64,000 nucleotides of DNA from Apodospora peruviana. Its lineage: Eukaryota > Ascomycota > Sordariomycetes > Sordariales > Lasiosphaeriaceae. Below the pieces are notes generated by a model, which worked only from the letters and a program-made list of their open reading frames with translations, ran no database searches and had not been told where the DNA came from. Every line of letters starts with the position of its first letter. The stretch's first letter is position 1. The stretch covers positions 5,208,001-5,272,000 of the forward strand of contig JAUEDM010000001.1 of NCBI GenBank assembly GCA_033439685.1, written 5' to 3'. Below are positions 11,501 through 23,517 of the stretch, piece after piece. A program made the position numbers and the translations under genes.

Positions 11501-12264
11501 GTGGATGGATTGGCTGAGCTTGACGGTTTCGGATAATGTTCGAACAACTGCAGGTTCCCGGTTAATTTAACGCGTGGTTCGGAACGGTCTTTGGGTGTGC
11601 TGACAGAGCCTGAACGTCTGCGCCATCGATTGCGCTCAGGGTGGGGCCTTGTTGAAGTGCTCCCTCTGCTGATCGAGGGAGATAATCTGGGGAGAGAAGG
11701 CGAACTATGGATTGAAGACACAGAGTTTGTAGGCAGAGAAGTGTGTAATGATGGTCCAGATATTTCTGGTAGGCGACTATTCACGTGTCTAATTGCCGGA
11801 GGAGAGGATTTGTAGACGGTGCTGATATCGGATGGTGGTCCAGGAGAGATAAAAGAAGTGCGTCGTTGCCCATAGTTATCAAGAGGGGTGCTTGGGGAAG
11901 CTGAACGGGTTGGTCTGCCTAGGCGACTGAAATATGGCGAGATCGTCCTCGGCGGGAGGTTGAAACTCGTAGAGGCCGACTTGCCTGGAGGAATAGATCC
12001 CGAAGAGCCTGATATGCTTGGAAGGTCGGATTTCGAGAGTGTCGACAGGCTCACGGCAGTACGGGAACCAGAGGGTATCCGAGCTTGCTGGGCTTGGGAG
12101 TTCGAGTCTGAGGATACAGATCCATAATGGACATTTGACGAGGTCGGCGAGGAGTTTGAGAAGTATCTCTCCGATCCATATCCAAGGCTAGTCGGGGAAG
12201 GAAGATGTGAGCCAGTCGAATAGGCTGTGCGGGCGCCGCTGGCCGTGCTCCGAGCGTCTCCCAT
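8531..12264 (-). CDS. MSH5: MutS homologue Msh5, meiotic crossover factor
   Basis: Msh5 forms the MutS-gamma heterodimer with Msh4, which embraces Holliday-junction intermediates and promotes meiotic crossing-over; it does not repair mismatches. Exons are 12264..10246, 10183..9760 and 9705..8531, with introns of 62 and 54 nt; the product is 1205 aa. Residues 1 to about 315 are Ser/Pro/Arg-rich and low complexity. The conserved part starts at VLYEVIMALDLDREGRVGCA. The core block KQGLSIFGLLQGLACTAEGK is Msh5-like. The ATPase has Walker A GPNNSGKS (about 928-935), Walker B SLILADEF (about 1002-1009), and FLID in the position typical of Msh5. The GTHFHELLE block and an acidic tail (ending MNMDVVSDI) follow. 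The N-terminal extension makes it longer than most Msh5 proteins (about 830-950 aa); a downstream start cannot be excluded. Confidence 0.92.
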
Positions 12265-12992
12265 CGGGACTGCCGTGATATATCGCAGGATCGTCCAGAT
12301 CGTTCTAGACAGGCGAGAATGAAATGCGTTACTCTTGAGTTTATGCAGCCGCTTCTTTTTGCGCCCGGTGCTATCGTCACTGTGCGGGTTGGTCCTCCGT
12401 CCATCAATGCCGGCTCGTAATCAGAGATTAAAAAGGAATCGAAAAGAGGACAAATCTCTATGTGGGACAATTCGACTGAAATCCACTGCATGAGGAAGAT
12501 ATCTTCTTCTTGATGTGACTAGTAGTATAGCGGTAAGTTAGGTAAGGACCATTCAAGGAAGAGAATGGTTGGACGGGTGCATTCATGGAAATGGACATGT
12601 CGACGGGTGTCACCTTGGAGCTAGCCTGGGTCGCACTTCCCTACCTACCTACCTGGTTGGTACCTACCTAGGTAGGTTGTAGCGTTAGCCGTCAAATGTC
12701 TCTCCTCGCACGCCCAGGGCAGTAGCGATTTGGACGTCTGGGCTTGCACTTGGAGCACATCAGGCAGGCCAAAATAATAGCACGATTGGAAAGAACGAAG
12801 GCGGTGGCAGGCTTCCAACCTCGAAGCCAAGAATGATGGCACTTGCAATTTGGCCGCAAAAAGGCTCCAAGAGCTCAGACAGTTGGTTCATCAAAAGCTT
12901 CAAGTACGTAGGTACCTTAGGACCGTACCTCGGACGCCTCGAGATCCGATCTCAATTTACCTGGAGTGCTAAATAATCCACCGAGGTCGCTC
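12265..12992. promoter_or_regulatory. Spacer upstream of MSH5, downstream of EMC5
   Basis: A 0.73-kb region that should contain the MSH5 promoter and EMC5 3' UTR. It holds the strongest TACCTA-type motif cluster in the window (listed separately) and a second one at about 12904..12930 (GTACGTAGGTACCTTAGG). No gene is supported. Confidence 0.5.
12641..12678. repeat. TACCTA motif cluster with 16-bp perfect palindrome
   Basis: CTACC units are repeated in tandem, followed by the perfect inverted repeat ACCTACCTAGGTAGGT at 12662..12677. Similar clusters occur between other genes throughout the window (see findings). Confidence 0.75.
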
Positions 12993-13494
12993 CTATTTTC
13001 GAATTGCAGCGCCGCCGCCGCCGTTCTTCACCCACTCGGCAAACTCCTTGCGCTGTTTCCGAATATCCACAAAGCCCGGCCTGGTCTCGAACACCTGGAA
13101 CGGGTTGCCGATGTAGTCCTTGTTCACTTCCCCATCGTTATCCACGAAGCCCTCCTCCCCCTCCCGCTCGATCTTGCCGGCCCAAACCCACCATTCGATC
13201 GGGCGCAGCGGCCGTGTCCCGAGGACGAGCCCGAGGAGAAGGATCAGTGTGGCGAGAACGGTCTCGATGGTGATATCGGCAGGCAGCGAGGCTACGCTCG
13301 GGGACGCCGTCGTTAGCGACACGGTGGCTGCCCGAAGTGATTGCAGCGCCGAGTGCTCCTGGGCCGAGTAGCAGCTAGTACCGGAAGGTTAGTTAGAGCT
13401 TCGAACAATCTAGTCAGACGATTTGAGGTAGGCCTTACGCATGGGCGAGCAAAAGACCGCCAAATGCGGTGATGGTTTTGGATATCCACGTCAT
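12993..13494 (-). CDS. EMC5: ER membrane protein complex subunit 5 (EMC5/MMGT family)
   Basis: EMC5 is a core subunit of the ER membrane complex, which inserts tail-anchored and multi-pass proteins; it has also been described as a magnesium-transporter-like protein (MMGT1). Exons are 13494..13439 and 13374..12993, with a 64-nt intron; the product is 145 aa. Joined, it starts MTWISKTITAFGGLLLAHAC and continues YSAQEHSALQSLR, matching the family pattern of a first membrane helix followed by AHxxYSAxEHSAL. A second hydrophobic segment (TVLATLILLLGLVLG, about residues 62-76) is followed by the conserved LRPIEWWVWAGKIE. The C-terminal part carries NPFQVFETRPGFVDIRKQRKEFAEW. Length agrees with fungal EMC5. 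Confidence 0.88.
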
Positions 13495-14237
13495 TTCGGG
13501 AGACAGGTACGTGGGCGGGGACATATGAGCGCGGTTCGGTGCGATGGAATGTTCGATTCCAAAAGTGTTGACGACAGGCGAACTCAATGGTCGAAGTTAC
13601 AGTATTTGCATATATCTTGACGAGCGCGAGTTGGGATGCTTACCCCCCGATAGCTACATAAATCTATGTAAGTGGAGAGTCAGTTCACCTCCGTCTCTCG
13701 CCTTCCGTTATTGGCGCGTCGCGAACCTTGAACCTTCCATTTATCCAAGTTGTCCGCGTTTTCGTTACTTCTTTTGGGGGCTTTGTCGTAACCTGAAGCT
13801 CCTGTTCAAGAAAGACATCCTTACAAAAAGATTCAAAACTGAAGGGTAATTCTATTCTTTCAGGTTTCAAGCTCCAATTGCCGCGGATACACGAATATAT
13901 CGACAACATTGCCAACCAGGGATACTAATGACAGATACATCAGGTACTGTAGGTAGGAAGGTACCTTACGTACGTGTCTTTCTCTGCCCGTGGCGTGGTT
14001 GGTGTATATCGTCAGGATACAATGGGAGGTTTGTGAAGTTCTGGTGTGCGCACTACCTATTCCAAGGCAGGCTGTCCCGACCATGCTGCCCTCCGGTCCA
14101 TGTTCAATAAAAATACAAACTTACAAAATAATCAAGGAAAGATGTGCAACTACAGGAATCTATCAGCCAGCCCTCCCCCCCCCCTAAACTTCAACACCCA
14201 ATTTCCAGTTCAATTCAACAAAACACCCTTCCAGAGT
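13495..14237. other. Spacer between EMC5 promoter and HMG-box gene 3' end
   Basis: About 0.74 kb. Contains a TACCTA-type cluster at about 13942..13974 (GTAGGTAGGAAGGTACCTTA inside it) and a ten-C run near 14166..14175. Plausible EMC5 upstream region and 3' UTR of the next gene; no coding sequence is supported. Confidence 0.5.
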
Positions 14238-16104
14238 CTAGTCGGCCTTAGTTGGCGGCGGAGGGTCCATCCAGCTCATGTCGAACTGCTCTGTGTCGGG
14301 CAGTTCCTGGCGCTGCCACTCACCAGGGTTGCCCCTCAGGAGCTGCGCCTGCTGTTCCATCGCCGTCTGGTCTATGGACAAAGTCTCGTCTAGGCCCAAA
14401 AACCCTGACGAATACTGGCCGCCGTCGTCGCTGTCGGGCGCCGTCGTCGGCTGCCACGCCTGATGTGTGCGCGGTGTCCCACCAAACTCTCCCTCAAGCA
14501 GCATGCTGTCGATGCCGCCACCGCTGCTACCGCCGCCAGGGCCGCCGCTGCCGTCGAACATGGATGACGGCATCAATGATGGGTCGATTCGGTGGTGATG
14601 CTCGATGCGGTGTGACTGCGCGCCCCCGCCGACGCCCTGCGGTTGCGGCGGATGATGTTGTTGGCCGTGATATGCCGGGCCGCCGCCATGGTACGGCATC
14701 GGCAGTCCTTGGGGCTGATGGTGTTGCGGGTGGAACGCATGGGCTGGAGAATGGCTCCTGCTGATCATCACATCCTCGATCATGCCGTGCGGCAAGTGCC
14801 TCGCCGGGTTGCGGACTTCATAGTACTGGCCACCGCCCGGCATGTCTCGGTGGTCGTACGTCGAAGGCGCCAGTTTGCCTGGGTTGGAGTACTCAAATGC
14901 CGATCTGCCTTGGTGTGATATCCCTAGGCCGTGGATGCCCGTGAGCGGATAAGACGGAGGCCCATAGAGCGATCTGCCCGGGTAGTAATCGCTCTCCATG
15001 TCATCGGCCGGCGTCTTTGTTGTTGACCGGTTGCGCGGGGCGTTCCAGTCCAAATCATCCAGATCGGAGCCGTCGCTGTGGTCGAACCGCGACTGAGTCG
15101 GCGATTTTGGCGGTTTGGCTGCGGGCTTCGAGGGTGTGAACTTGTAGTCGGGATGCGCCTTCTGGTGGTTTTCGCGCTCAATCTCGGCCCACGTCTTGAA
15201 CTGCTCGCGTACGTGCTCGGGCTCCATGGGCCAGCTGAGGCCACAGACGCGCGAGACCACCTGGTGGTTGTGCTGCGAGGCCCATTCCTTGGCACGCAGT
15301 TGGTACGCCTTGCGGTACAGCATGAACGCGTTCATCGGCCGCTTGATTCGCCCCGGATTTTTGCCCGTCTCGACTTCTTGTCGGCGGACCTCGGGCGACC
15401 GGTTCACGTACTCCTCGATGTTGGCGACCGAGATCTCTGCCTCCACTTCTATCTGGCTTAGTGGTTTCGCGAGCGTCGGCACATTCTTGGGCGCCTTGGC
15501 TTTTTCTCCCTTCTTTCTCTTCTTGGTCGCGGCCTTCTCGACCCTCCCGCCCCTGGGTGCCAGAGTGTTTGCGCCACCGCTTCGGTGAATTACGGTTCCG
15601 CTTCGGGTGGTCATGATGTCCGAAGCCCGTGACGGCGTCGGCGGTGACGTCGCAGGTGTACTATACGGTTGGAAAGTCTGGCAAATCGCATTTTGTTAGC
15701 AACTCACCCTGTCCTTCTCGCCCCACCCCGCGACTTACCTCCTGAATAGGACCGTAGGGACTGCTGTCCTGGGCATACATAGGCTGACGGAAGCCAGGCA
15801 GTGAGTTGAGGTTAGCTGTGCGCTCCGCAGGAGATCCAGGTATTCTCCTCACAAACTGGCCACCGCTCCCCGGCCGTTGTTGATATTGCATCATTGCCGT
15901 GTCAAAAGTTTGTGGGCGATGCTGCTGCGGAACTGAAGATCCGTATCTTGATGTTGGTTGAGAATGTCCCTGGTTGGGTTCCCTGGGGAATGCATCGTGA
16001 TGGTAAGAGCCCCGTGAGGCGTTGTGTTGCATTAACTCGTTGAAGCCGGTTGGTAGCCTTTCGAATCTCGATATTGCTGGAGACAGGGGCGTGTTGCGGT
16101 CCAT
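14238..16104 (-). CDS. fmf-1: HMG-box transcription factor, FMF-1 / PaHMG5 / Ste11-like fertility regulator
   Basis: Proteins of this type (Neurospora FMF-1, Podospora PaHMG5, fission yeast Ste11) act upstream of mating-type genes and pheromone signalling. Exons are 16104..15739 and 15677..14238, with a 61-nt intron; the product is 601 aa. The HMG box is at about residues 231-305: GRIKRPMNAFMLYRKAYQLR, then NHQVVSRVCGLSWPMEPEHV and a WAEIERENHQKAHPDYKFTP end, the MATA_HMG form. A Lys-rich patch (KKRKKGEKAK, about 174-183) may be a nuclear signal. The C-terminal third is rich in His, Gln, Pro and Gly (HHPPQPQGVGGGAQSHRIEH) and ends with an acidic/aromatic segment (DMSWMDPPPPTKAD). The frame stays open upstream of 16104 for 23 codons but has no ATG, so 16104 was chosen. 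A non-coding upstream exon is possible. The gene symbol is by similarity and less certain than the HMG assignment. Confidence 0.85.
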
Positions 16105-18977
16105 TCTTAGCAATGTACCCTGTCTGGAATATCGGATCGACTCGCTATCCAACTGCTGAATCGAGGATGACAAATTGAAATGATGCGTCAGGCCTGTCTC
16201 CAGCCCTTCGGTCTAAACGGTGACTGAAATTCCACTTAGAGGTCGACTTCGATCCGCAAATCTGGCTCTATGTCGGCAACGTCGTGCTTTTCCAACGACC
16301 GCCCTGATACGATACGATGGATAGCAGCGATTGTCTGGGAAAACCGGTGGCTTTATTGGACCAAGGTTGCTGTTGGTTGCGAGAAGTCTGAGAGGAACAT
16401 TTGCCCCAAATGATAAATACCCCTTCTTGCCAACTTGTCCAGAGATGCTGCGTCTTCCGTTACCTGCCCTGCAGCAGCCTGCCGACCAAAATCTCGAGAA
16501 AGGTGGGAGACGACGTTGCTGTTTGGTTGTTGATGTGTCTTCTGTGGCCGCCTAGGCGCGTTCCTGAGGGTATGTTGAGCTCTCTTAGTGGAGATGGGAT
16601 ACTGTTCATTCAGGTCGGCGCTTGCACTGACGTCTCTTTCTTTGTCCCCAATATCCAACGCGGGCAATGGGGTCAACAGATGGGGCTGCGGCTTGACAAG
16701 TGTTGCTCTGTGCCCACCTGAACGAACGAACGGACGGGTCGGGCTGGCTTTGTCTCAGGCGGATATCTTGAAGAATCTGGAGAAAAAGAAGAGGAAAGGC
16801 AAGGTCATGTATTTGTATTCTCTTTATTGGGCACCTACCAGCACCACCCGTGCTATTGCTGCTGCCGTGTGCATCCAGAAGGGTGCCGCATTCGGAAGCC
16901 TGGCCTGATGGCCACCGGGACGCGAACGCGGACGGGGGAGGAGGAGTAGTAGTTGACGAAGCGCAGCGTTCGCTCCAGCAGCTCCGTGCTGCGGTGCGGT
17001 GACCGTCTGTATGTATTCGGGCCCAGCATGCTGTCTCGGAGATGGCGCCATGGGTACAGTTTCTCTCTGGCCTACGGAGAGGACCGCAATTTGCCCCGAG
17101 GACCGCCGTCCGCTTACTTCTGCTTCTTGGACATACCATACCAGCACTGCTTTGGAAGATGAGTCCACTCTGCGGCTACAGGGAATTCGACCAACATTGG
17201 GTGCCGTTTTTGGGTGCCAGTTTTAGCGATGCTGGGACCCGATGACATATCGTCCCCTGTGGCCGTTCGTGCAGCGAACCGAACTCCCGCAAGCATCTCT
17301 CGTCTACTTTTGGCTGGCGTCAGAGACTCGTCAGGATTTTTTCTTAACGCCCTCCGTTACACAACTGAGCCTCAGGTAAGTAAGGTGGGCTTTCCAATCG
17401 AACGGTAAATGCCTGTTAGTTCGCAGCGTTGGGAAGAGGTGGGCGTTGACCCAAGGGGGCGACTGGAATGCACCGACCGGCAGCTCCCGGAAACAGCTTT
17501 CGCCATTGGCAGCACACACACCGGGGGTGGCTTACAATCTTCTTTGACCGAGGATTGCCCAATCCGGCATACTCACAGAAGAATCCCCATATGGCAAAGT
17601 CTTGTGTGCGTGTCTGCGTGCGTGGATGTGTACGGTATGTGTGTTGAAGCTGAACACATGACCGATTATTCCAGACTGTTGGCAACTCTTGGAACGCGCT
17701 GTCCTCTCCCCACACACATACAGCCCAACCACCGGGTCTTGCAGTTTGCCCGGCCCTCTACCGTTGGTGGTTATGACAGCCCACGCTTCTCCTCCCCTGC
17801 AAAGCCTCCCGGGTAGGTGCATGCATTAGTCCCACGGCTGTTTGAACCTCAGTCCCAGGCAGGCGAGTGGACGCAAGGGAGTGAAATCATGCTCGTCGTG
17901 TGGCTTTGGCCTGCTGCTGCAGATCCGCGTATGCCTGACCTGGAATATATGCGGCTAACTACCCAATCTTCCAAACGTCTTTCTTGCTGGACTGTATTCT
18001 TTATTCCTCTTGGGAATCCCCAAAGAAAATGGGGCGCCATTTTATAAGCTGCTTGCTTTCCAAACAAGATGTAAACAAGAGCCCTCTTTTGTACAGGAGA
18101 AAGAAAGTCAGGCACACATAGCCTCTTTTAAAACCAGCTAGCTCGAGAGAAATTCATGTATACTGCCTGCCCCTGGTCAGGTATGTATTTGGAAGCCAGC
18201 AGAACGAAACTTATCTCTTTCTTGAAGCCATCTACTTGGGAAAATCATCGACGTACTCTTCTTCTGCCTCTCTCAGTGCCTCCCATGTAAACAGAAACGC
18301 GGAGTACGTTCTACTCTCTGGCTGTTGCTGTCTCAAACAAGCTCAGACCAGCTGTTCATGGCAAGACAGTCAAGTATAATCCGTACGTGGTCGGATATTA
18401 GCCCCTGTGATGTGTCAGTTATCAGTTCGAGTACTTCAACAAACTGGCCGGCTTGCGTCTCCGACCGAGACATCGCCCTCAGCAACCTGCGTACCTACCT
18501 TCCCACTGCTTACCTACCTGGTACCTGCCCTAGCTACCCACACACGATCAAGTGAGCGACGGATAGTGAAATTCGAGATCACAAGCCGACCATGACAATT
18601 CACGATCTGGTCATGATTGATAATCAGACCTCCTGGGTAGGTCCCTGCAATTATACATCCGATAGAACTTCAGTAGTCTACATGCTCATTATACTCGATT
18701 CCTTGTGTAACCCTCCGCCAAAGACGCCGCGATGACCGAAGCACCCAACCGCCGCCGACTTCCTGCCGACCTATCTAGTGTTGAAAAAGACATTATACCG
18801 GTATACGCCAACTCCAGATAGCATGCATTGCAGCTCAGGAATCTTTAGGAGACTAAACTCATGATGATAACCATCCCACGCCGAGAAAGTCAACACACCA
18901 ATCCAGTGTCAGTGGCTGAACCGAAAACACAAGAATACTCAAAAACAGAACGCTTAAACCTATCACGCCCGCTGTTG
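16105..18977. promoter_or_regulatory. 2.9-kb gene-free region upstream of the HMG-box gene
   Basis: No coding region can be supported on either strand; the longest open frame (16606..17139, minus) lacks similarity and splice logic. Most of it probably serves as promoter or long 5' leader of the HMG-box gene and 3' UTR of the PHD gene. A TACCTA-type cluster lies at 18491..18538 (GTACCTACCT, TTACCTACCTGGTACCTGCC). Confidence 0.5.
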
Positions 18978-21656
18978 CTACGATGGGGCTCTCGCCGGAT
19001 CAGCAGACTTGACAGGCGGGGTCAGGATCTGTTGCTGAGGAGAAGGCGGCAGGGCCGCCGACGGAGGAAACACCGTAGAGGTCTGGACCGTTGAAGCAGA
19101 GGCGCGTCTAGGCGTTCCATTCATCTGGTGGAAGCCGTGCTGAGGCAAGGGCGGCGAATGCTTAGTCGGAGACAAGCCGCCCCGAGAGGGTGGCAAGGGG
19201 GACGACAGCTCGCCAATCCCACGCTCAGACTGAGGGGTGAGGTGTGGCAGGATCGCCGATGCGGACGGTGTGCTGTTGAGGTTCCTCGCTGGAAGCGCAG
19301 CGCCCGAGTCCCTCGACGTGGGAGGTGCCGACGGGGATGTCTTTGTTGGGGGAGGCGACGAGGATTGCCGTGCTTGCTTTGACGGAGACGGACCACTTCC
19401 GCTTCCGGTAGGCGGCGATAGCACAGGAAGACTCCCGTTCATCGTGTGTGCCTGCCCATCCAACAACGATAGTCTCGGACGCTTGGCATCAGCAACAGGG
19501 CAAGATTGGCCAAAGATCGTCTCATAAGCTTTCGACTTGTTCGGCGACTGGTCTGGTGGAGACAGGTGTGGGTGCTGAGATGAGAAAGGGTTGTTTTGCT
19601 GGCCCGTGGCCGAGTCTGCAGGAGATGTACTCCTCGCTCTCGAGTCTTCAGCGTTATTCCCGTTTTGTTGCTCAGTTTGGTCCAGGTTCGTCTTCTGAGC
19701 CGATTCAGCTACCAAACCGCCCTGGGGAGCATGGTTAGGACCGTTTAACTGTGTAAGTCCCGAACCGGACCTCGATTCGAGTTCGACAACCAGTTTGGAC
19801 CCGGCCGACCGTGACTGAAAGTTCTCATCCGCCCGCTTCTGTGGGGGTGAAGATGACGACGGGGAACTAGTCCGGTTGACCTTGATCTTGATGATCCGGG
19901 GCCGTGGATCCTTCTCCGCCTGCTCAATGCGACGGCATGTGCTGCAAACGAAGTGGAAGTCGTCTGCATCCGCCTCTTTCTCATCGATACCGAGGCACTT
20001 GCTATGTTGCCATACATTGCACCTCTCACAAGCAACGCTGTGGGTGCCATCGTCGACCTGGCCGTAAACGCCGCAAGTGCAGTCAAACACCCAATCGCCT
20101 TCCTCTTCCTCTAGCTCCTTTAAAGCTTCCTTATTTTTCTCAATCTCTGCCTGCCGCTGGCGCTCTGACATGCGTGCAGGCCCAGAACCGACCGACTTGC
20201 TGTCCTCGGAGAGCTGAGCAAGTTCCTCCTCGTGCTGCAAGCGACGGACCTCGCGCTCTTTCAGTCGGTGTTCTCTGGACTTCAATCGACGCTCCCGCTC
20301 GCGCTCTATCTTCGCGAGTCGCTGCTCTTCCTTGTTTCTAGCGACCTCCTCCTCACGTCTCTTTCGCTCTTCTTCCCGGGCCTGTTCCTCCAACTTCTGG
20401 TGTTCAGCTTTACTCGCGATGCGGCTAGATCGCTTCGCATGTGCCATCCGTTCCAGATTGATTAGTTCTTTCTCCCGCTGGAGTTGCTTCCTCTTTCGCG
20501 ACTCTTCCTGCTTTTCTAGGATTGGGACAAGGTGTTCTTGAATCTGGTCTCGTAGAACCCGTTCGTTGTCGTCTTTCGACTTTCGGATCATGGACAGGAA
20601 TTGGTGGACTTCCTCGAGCGTAACAGCGATACATTCCCACTTCATGCCGCCGAAGCCATCATCTTCTGGTTGAGCCGGCGGGTCGTCTGCCGGATCTTGG
20701 TCGCCAGCGTCCTCACTATCGCTGCCAGCGGCGGAGATGCGCCGTCTCTTACTAGCTCGTTGCGCCGCTCTGGCTTTTTTCGAATTCTTTTTTGGTTTGG
20801 CAGCGGGCGGGGGAGCTTCCGTCAAGCGGTATATACGGTTGTCGTCGAGCACAAAATATGTGCGGTCCTTACTATCCCATCCGTAAGGTTCAATTCTCTG
20901 TGGCCATATTAACATCAAGTCGTTGCAGCTCGCCATTCGCTCCTCCGGAGTGTAGACTTACCCAGTTGGTTTGCTCCATGTCCTTTTGCTCGTCTGTTCT
21001 CTCCCGAAGACGGTCTGGGTTCATCATGATCAATTGCGTCATATGTTGCAGAACCCGGATCTGCACAGAGCAATTAGCATTCAGCAAGCACGTTGTAACC
21101 CGTGTTGGTGCACGCACTTTTTGAAAGACATCAAAATTTGCGAACCTAGCCGCTACCTCTTCAGTTCCGAACGGGTTTTTTTCTGGTGCTTTACTGAGGA
21201 ACTGTCTTCTCGTATACTCGTCGAAGGACTCATGTCTGTGTGAAGTAAGCAAGCCATCGGGCTGTAGCGGTTCAGGCATTCGGTGGTTGGCTACATACGT
21301 CAGGCCACGATGCGAGGACAGGAACTTGAGAAGGCCGAGACCAATGTCCTGAAGAGCTGTCGAGCTGGGCTTGAGGCATTCTCCTTCCAAATACTGGTGC
21401 CAAGATATGTTAGCAGACTGCATAGTTTCTTGCGAGACTACACTTGCTCAGGGCTCATGTAACAGGGCAAGGGACCCACCTCGATGTCGATATTGTCGTC
21501 GAGCTTCAGAGCCTTTCCGAAGAGCAAGATGAACTGGAATAGATTGGCAAACTGCCACATGTTGCGGACGCGATGAAGGATAGATGGCTGCTTCGGGGGC
21601 TGTACGTCGCCGGAACCAGCATCCTCCTGCAACGCCCGCTTGCGCGCTACAGGCAT
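18978..21656 (-). CDS. PHD-finger chromatin protein with DDT/WHIM-like N-terminus
   Basis: Probable nuclear histone-reading protein of the RSF1-like class; exact role unknown. Exons are 21656..21480, 21393..21299, 21235..21118, 21060..20962 and 20897..18978; introns are 86, 63, 57 and 64 nt; the product is 802 aa. The N-terminal 165 residues (RVRNMWQFANLFQFILLFGK, HRGLTHESFDEYTRRQFLSK, QTNWRIEPYGWDSKDRTYFV) resemble the DDT then WHIM helices found in chromatin-remodelling subunits. A basic patch (ASKRRRISAAG) and a long charged coiled coil (about 280-420, Glu/Arg/Lys-rich) follow. The PHD finger at about 437-487 has CTCG, CERC, WQHSKC and CSTC in C4HC3 order. The C-terminal 300 residues are Ser/Pro/Gln-rich and disordered. 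The exons before the last were found by extending the conserved N-terminus across splice sites. Confidence 0.88.
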
Positions 21657-22555
21657 CTTGGTCGATTCGGTGGGCGCGCCGAGACTCGGATGGAGACCGG
21701 ATGCGATGCGATGCGCTGCGCTGCGATTACAAGGCGGCAAACGGTGAAAAGCGGTTAAAGCTGCGAGATCTTTGGGGGGGATGGGTAACGCAGATGATAG
21801 CTCATTGCAAGCAGTCGCGTATCTTGCAATTATAACGATGTCTGACGTGGAAAATAGAAATGCGCAAGAATGCGGGTGCTGAAGTTTGTCCGAGTTGACG
21901 AAATTTGGAGAGTTCGCGTGCCGTGCTGCGATGACAAGCTCTCAAGGCGCGGTACTGATTTGCTCGTGTCGAAAGACGCGCCGTCAATTTTTGTCCCTTG
22001 GGTGGCGGGTGGGTGGGGCCTAAACTCAGCCACTACACAGTACAGACCGTGCGGCCACTCAGAGGGAAGTGGGATGTATTATGTCATCAATCCTATCGTA
22101 TTGTACTCCGTAGACTCTGGCCTTGCCATTTCAGGGGCTCTATCCTTAATAAATTGTCCAGCGACCCGACATGCAGCCTAGGTATAGGTAGGTAGTGGGG
22201 TTGATTGTCCATCATTGATCTCACCCACGGATGATGAAAGAATCAATCAGTATGGTAACAGTGAGATCTTGAACTGAAGCGTCTACGTGATGGTACTGCC
22301 GAGAGGTGACCATTATGCCATGATACGTTTCCGGGTTCATATTCCATTAAACGAAGCGGTCGAAGATCCTGACGCAGCTAGCACTGCTAGGTACCTTACT
22401 TAGGTACCTTATTCATCACTGACCACAAGGACTTGGTTACGATGTATCAATATATACGATAGGTATCTGGCGCGTTGCCTCTTCTTTGTTTGTTTGCCAT
22501 GATGTGGTTTCTTGGATTCAGCATGTCGCCGTTCATACCAAGTACGGGTTAACAG

Positions 22556-22585
22556 GACACGACACGACACGACACGACACGACAC
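22556..22585 (+). repeat. Tandem pentanucleotide (GACAC)6
   Basis: Six perfect GACAC units followed by GAGGC. A microsatellite in the CCH1 upstream spacer; no function evident. Confidence 0.9.
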
Positions 22586-23490
22586 GAGGCAGATGAGGAA
22601 GGTGCTGGGCGTTTCAGATGGTCTTGGAGCGAAAGCGGGGATCCTCTGTCGATTCGGGAACGGGACCGACGGAGCAGGTAAGTACCTTCCAGGTTATTCA
22701 TTATGAACCAAGGCAGCCCATATTAACCACACTATCTGCTCTGGAGGAACAATTACCACCACGGAGGCTGGCCATACTTTCATCAGGAATATGATCGTGT
22801 CTGAGGCGTCGGGAAGAGAAGTCAAGAGCATTTCCCCTGGAAGTCAAGACCTGCATTAGCGGCAGCTGTGCCAAACTATTTTGATGGGCCGTTTGCTGCT
22901 GTGGTTGTCTTGGATGCCCGGCCCTGTCGCACTGTGGCCGGTACCTTGCAGAATCCAAAAGGGTATGAGCCGAATAGGTACCCATTCAAGGAGCAGGTTC
23001 ATTCATGATCAACAGTACCAAGAATTGCAAAGGCACAGTGCACACGGTCCAACTCCGCTGGGCCCTGTCCGAATCGCTGCAGCGGGCACTTTCAGGGAGG
23101 CTGAGCTGAACACTTGGCAACGTCGTCCCCTGTCTTCCCCGTGTTGTTTCCAGTCCCCAGACAAATGGGACCTGATAAGCCATCTCGCGCAGTGTGTAGA
23201 TACGTACATAGCAAAATATCCAATCCCGCGAGCGATCCAGACCTAGCCTACGGCATTAGATTTCAAGTTCCTGTCATCACCGCCCATCCACTCTTTTCGT
23301 CTTTTGCGGCACAGCCATCCGACCAACACACATACACCACACACCGGTGCGCACCTGTCAACCCGACAAGTTGTCTCTTGTCCCAAATCCCGATTCGATT
23401 CCGCGTGTAACCAGCCACTCGTTCTTCAGCTTTCCATCGTCTTTCCCTTGCGCCAGAACGCGTTCTTCCTTCGGACCCAGCCGGTGATAC

Positions 23491-23517
23491 CGCACGAACC
23501 GCACGAACCGCACGAAT
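23491..23517 (+). repeat. Three tandem copies of a 9-mer (CGCACGAAC)
   Basis: Two perfect copies and one ending in T, about 190 bp before the CCH1 start codon, so probably within its 5' leader or core promoter. Confidence 0.8.

Noticed and set aside
13551..13562. GTTCGATTC, resembling a tRNA B box
   Set aside because: No matching A box at the proper distance and no cloverleaf can be folded around it by eye.
16606..17139. 177-codon minus-strand open frame in the spacer upstream of the HMG-box gene
   Set aside because: No family resemblance, no supported splice partner and an overlapping frame of similar length on the same strand; probably chance.
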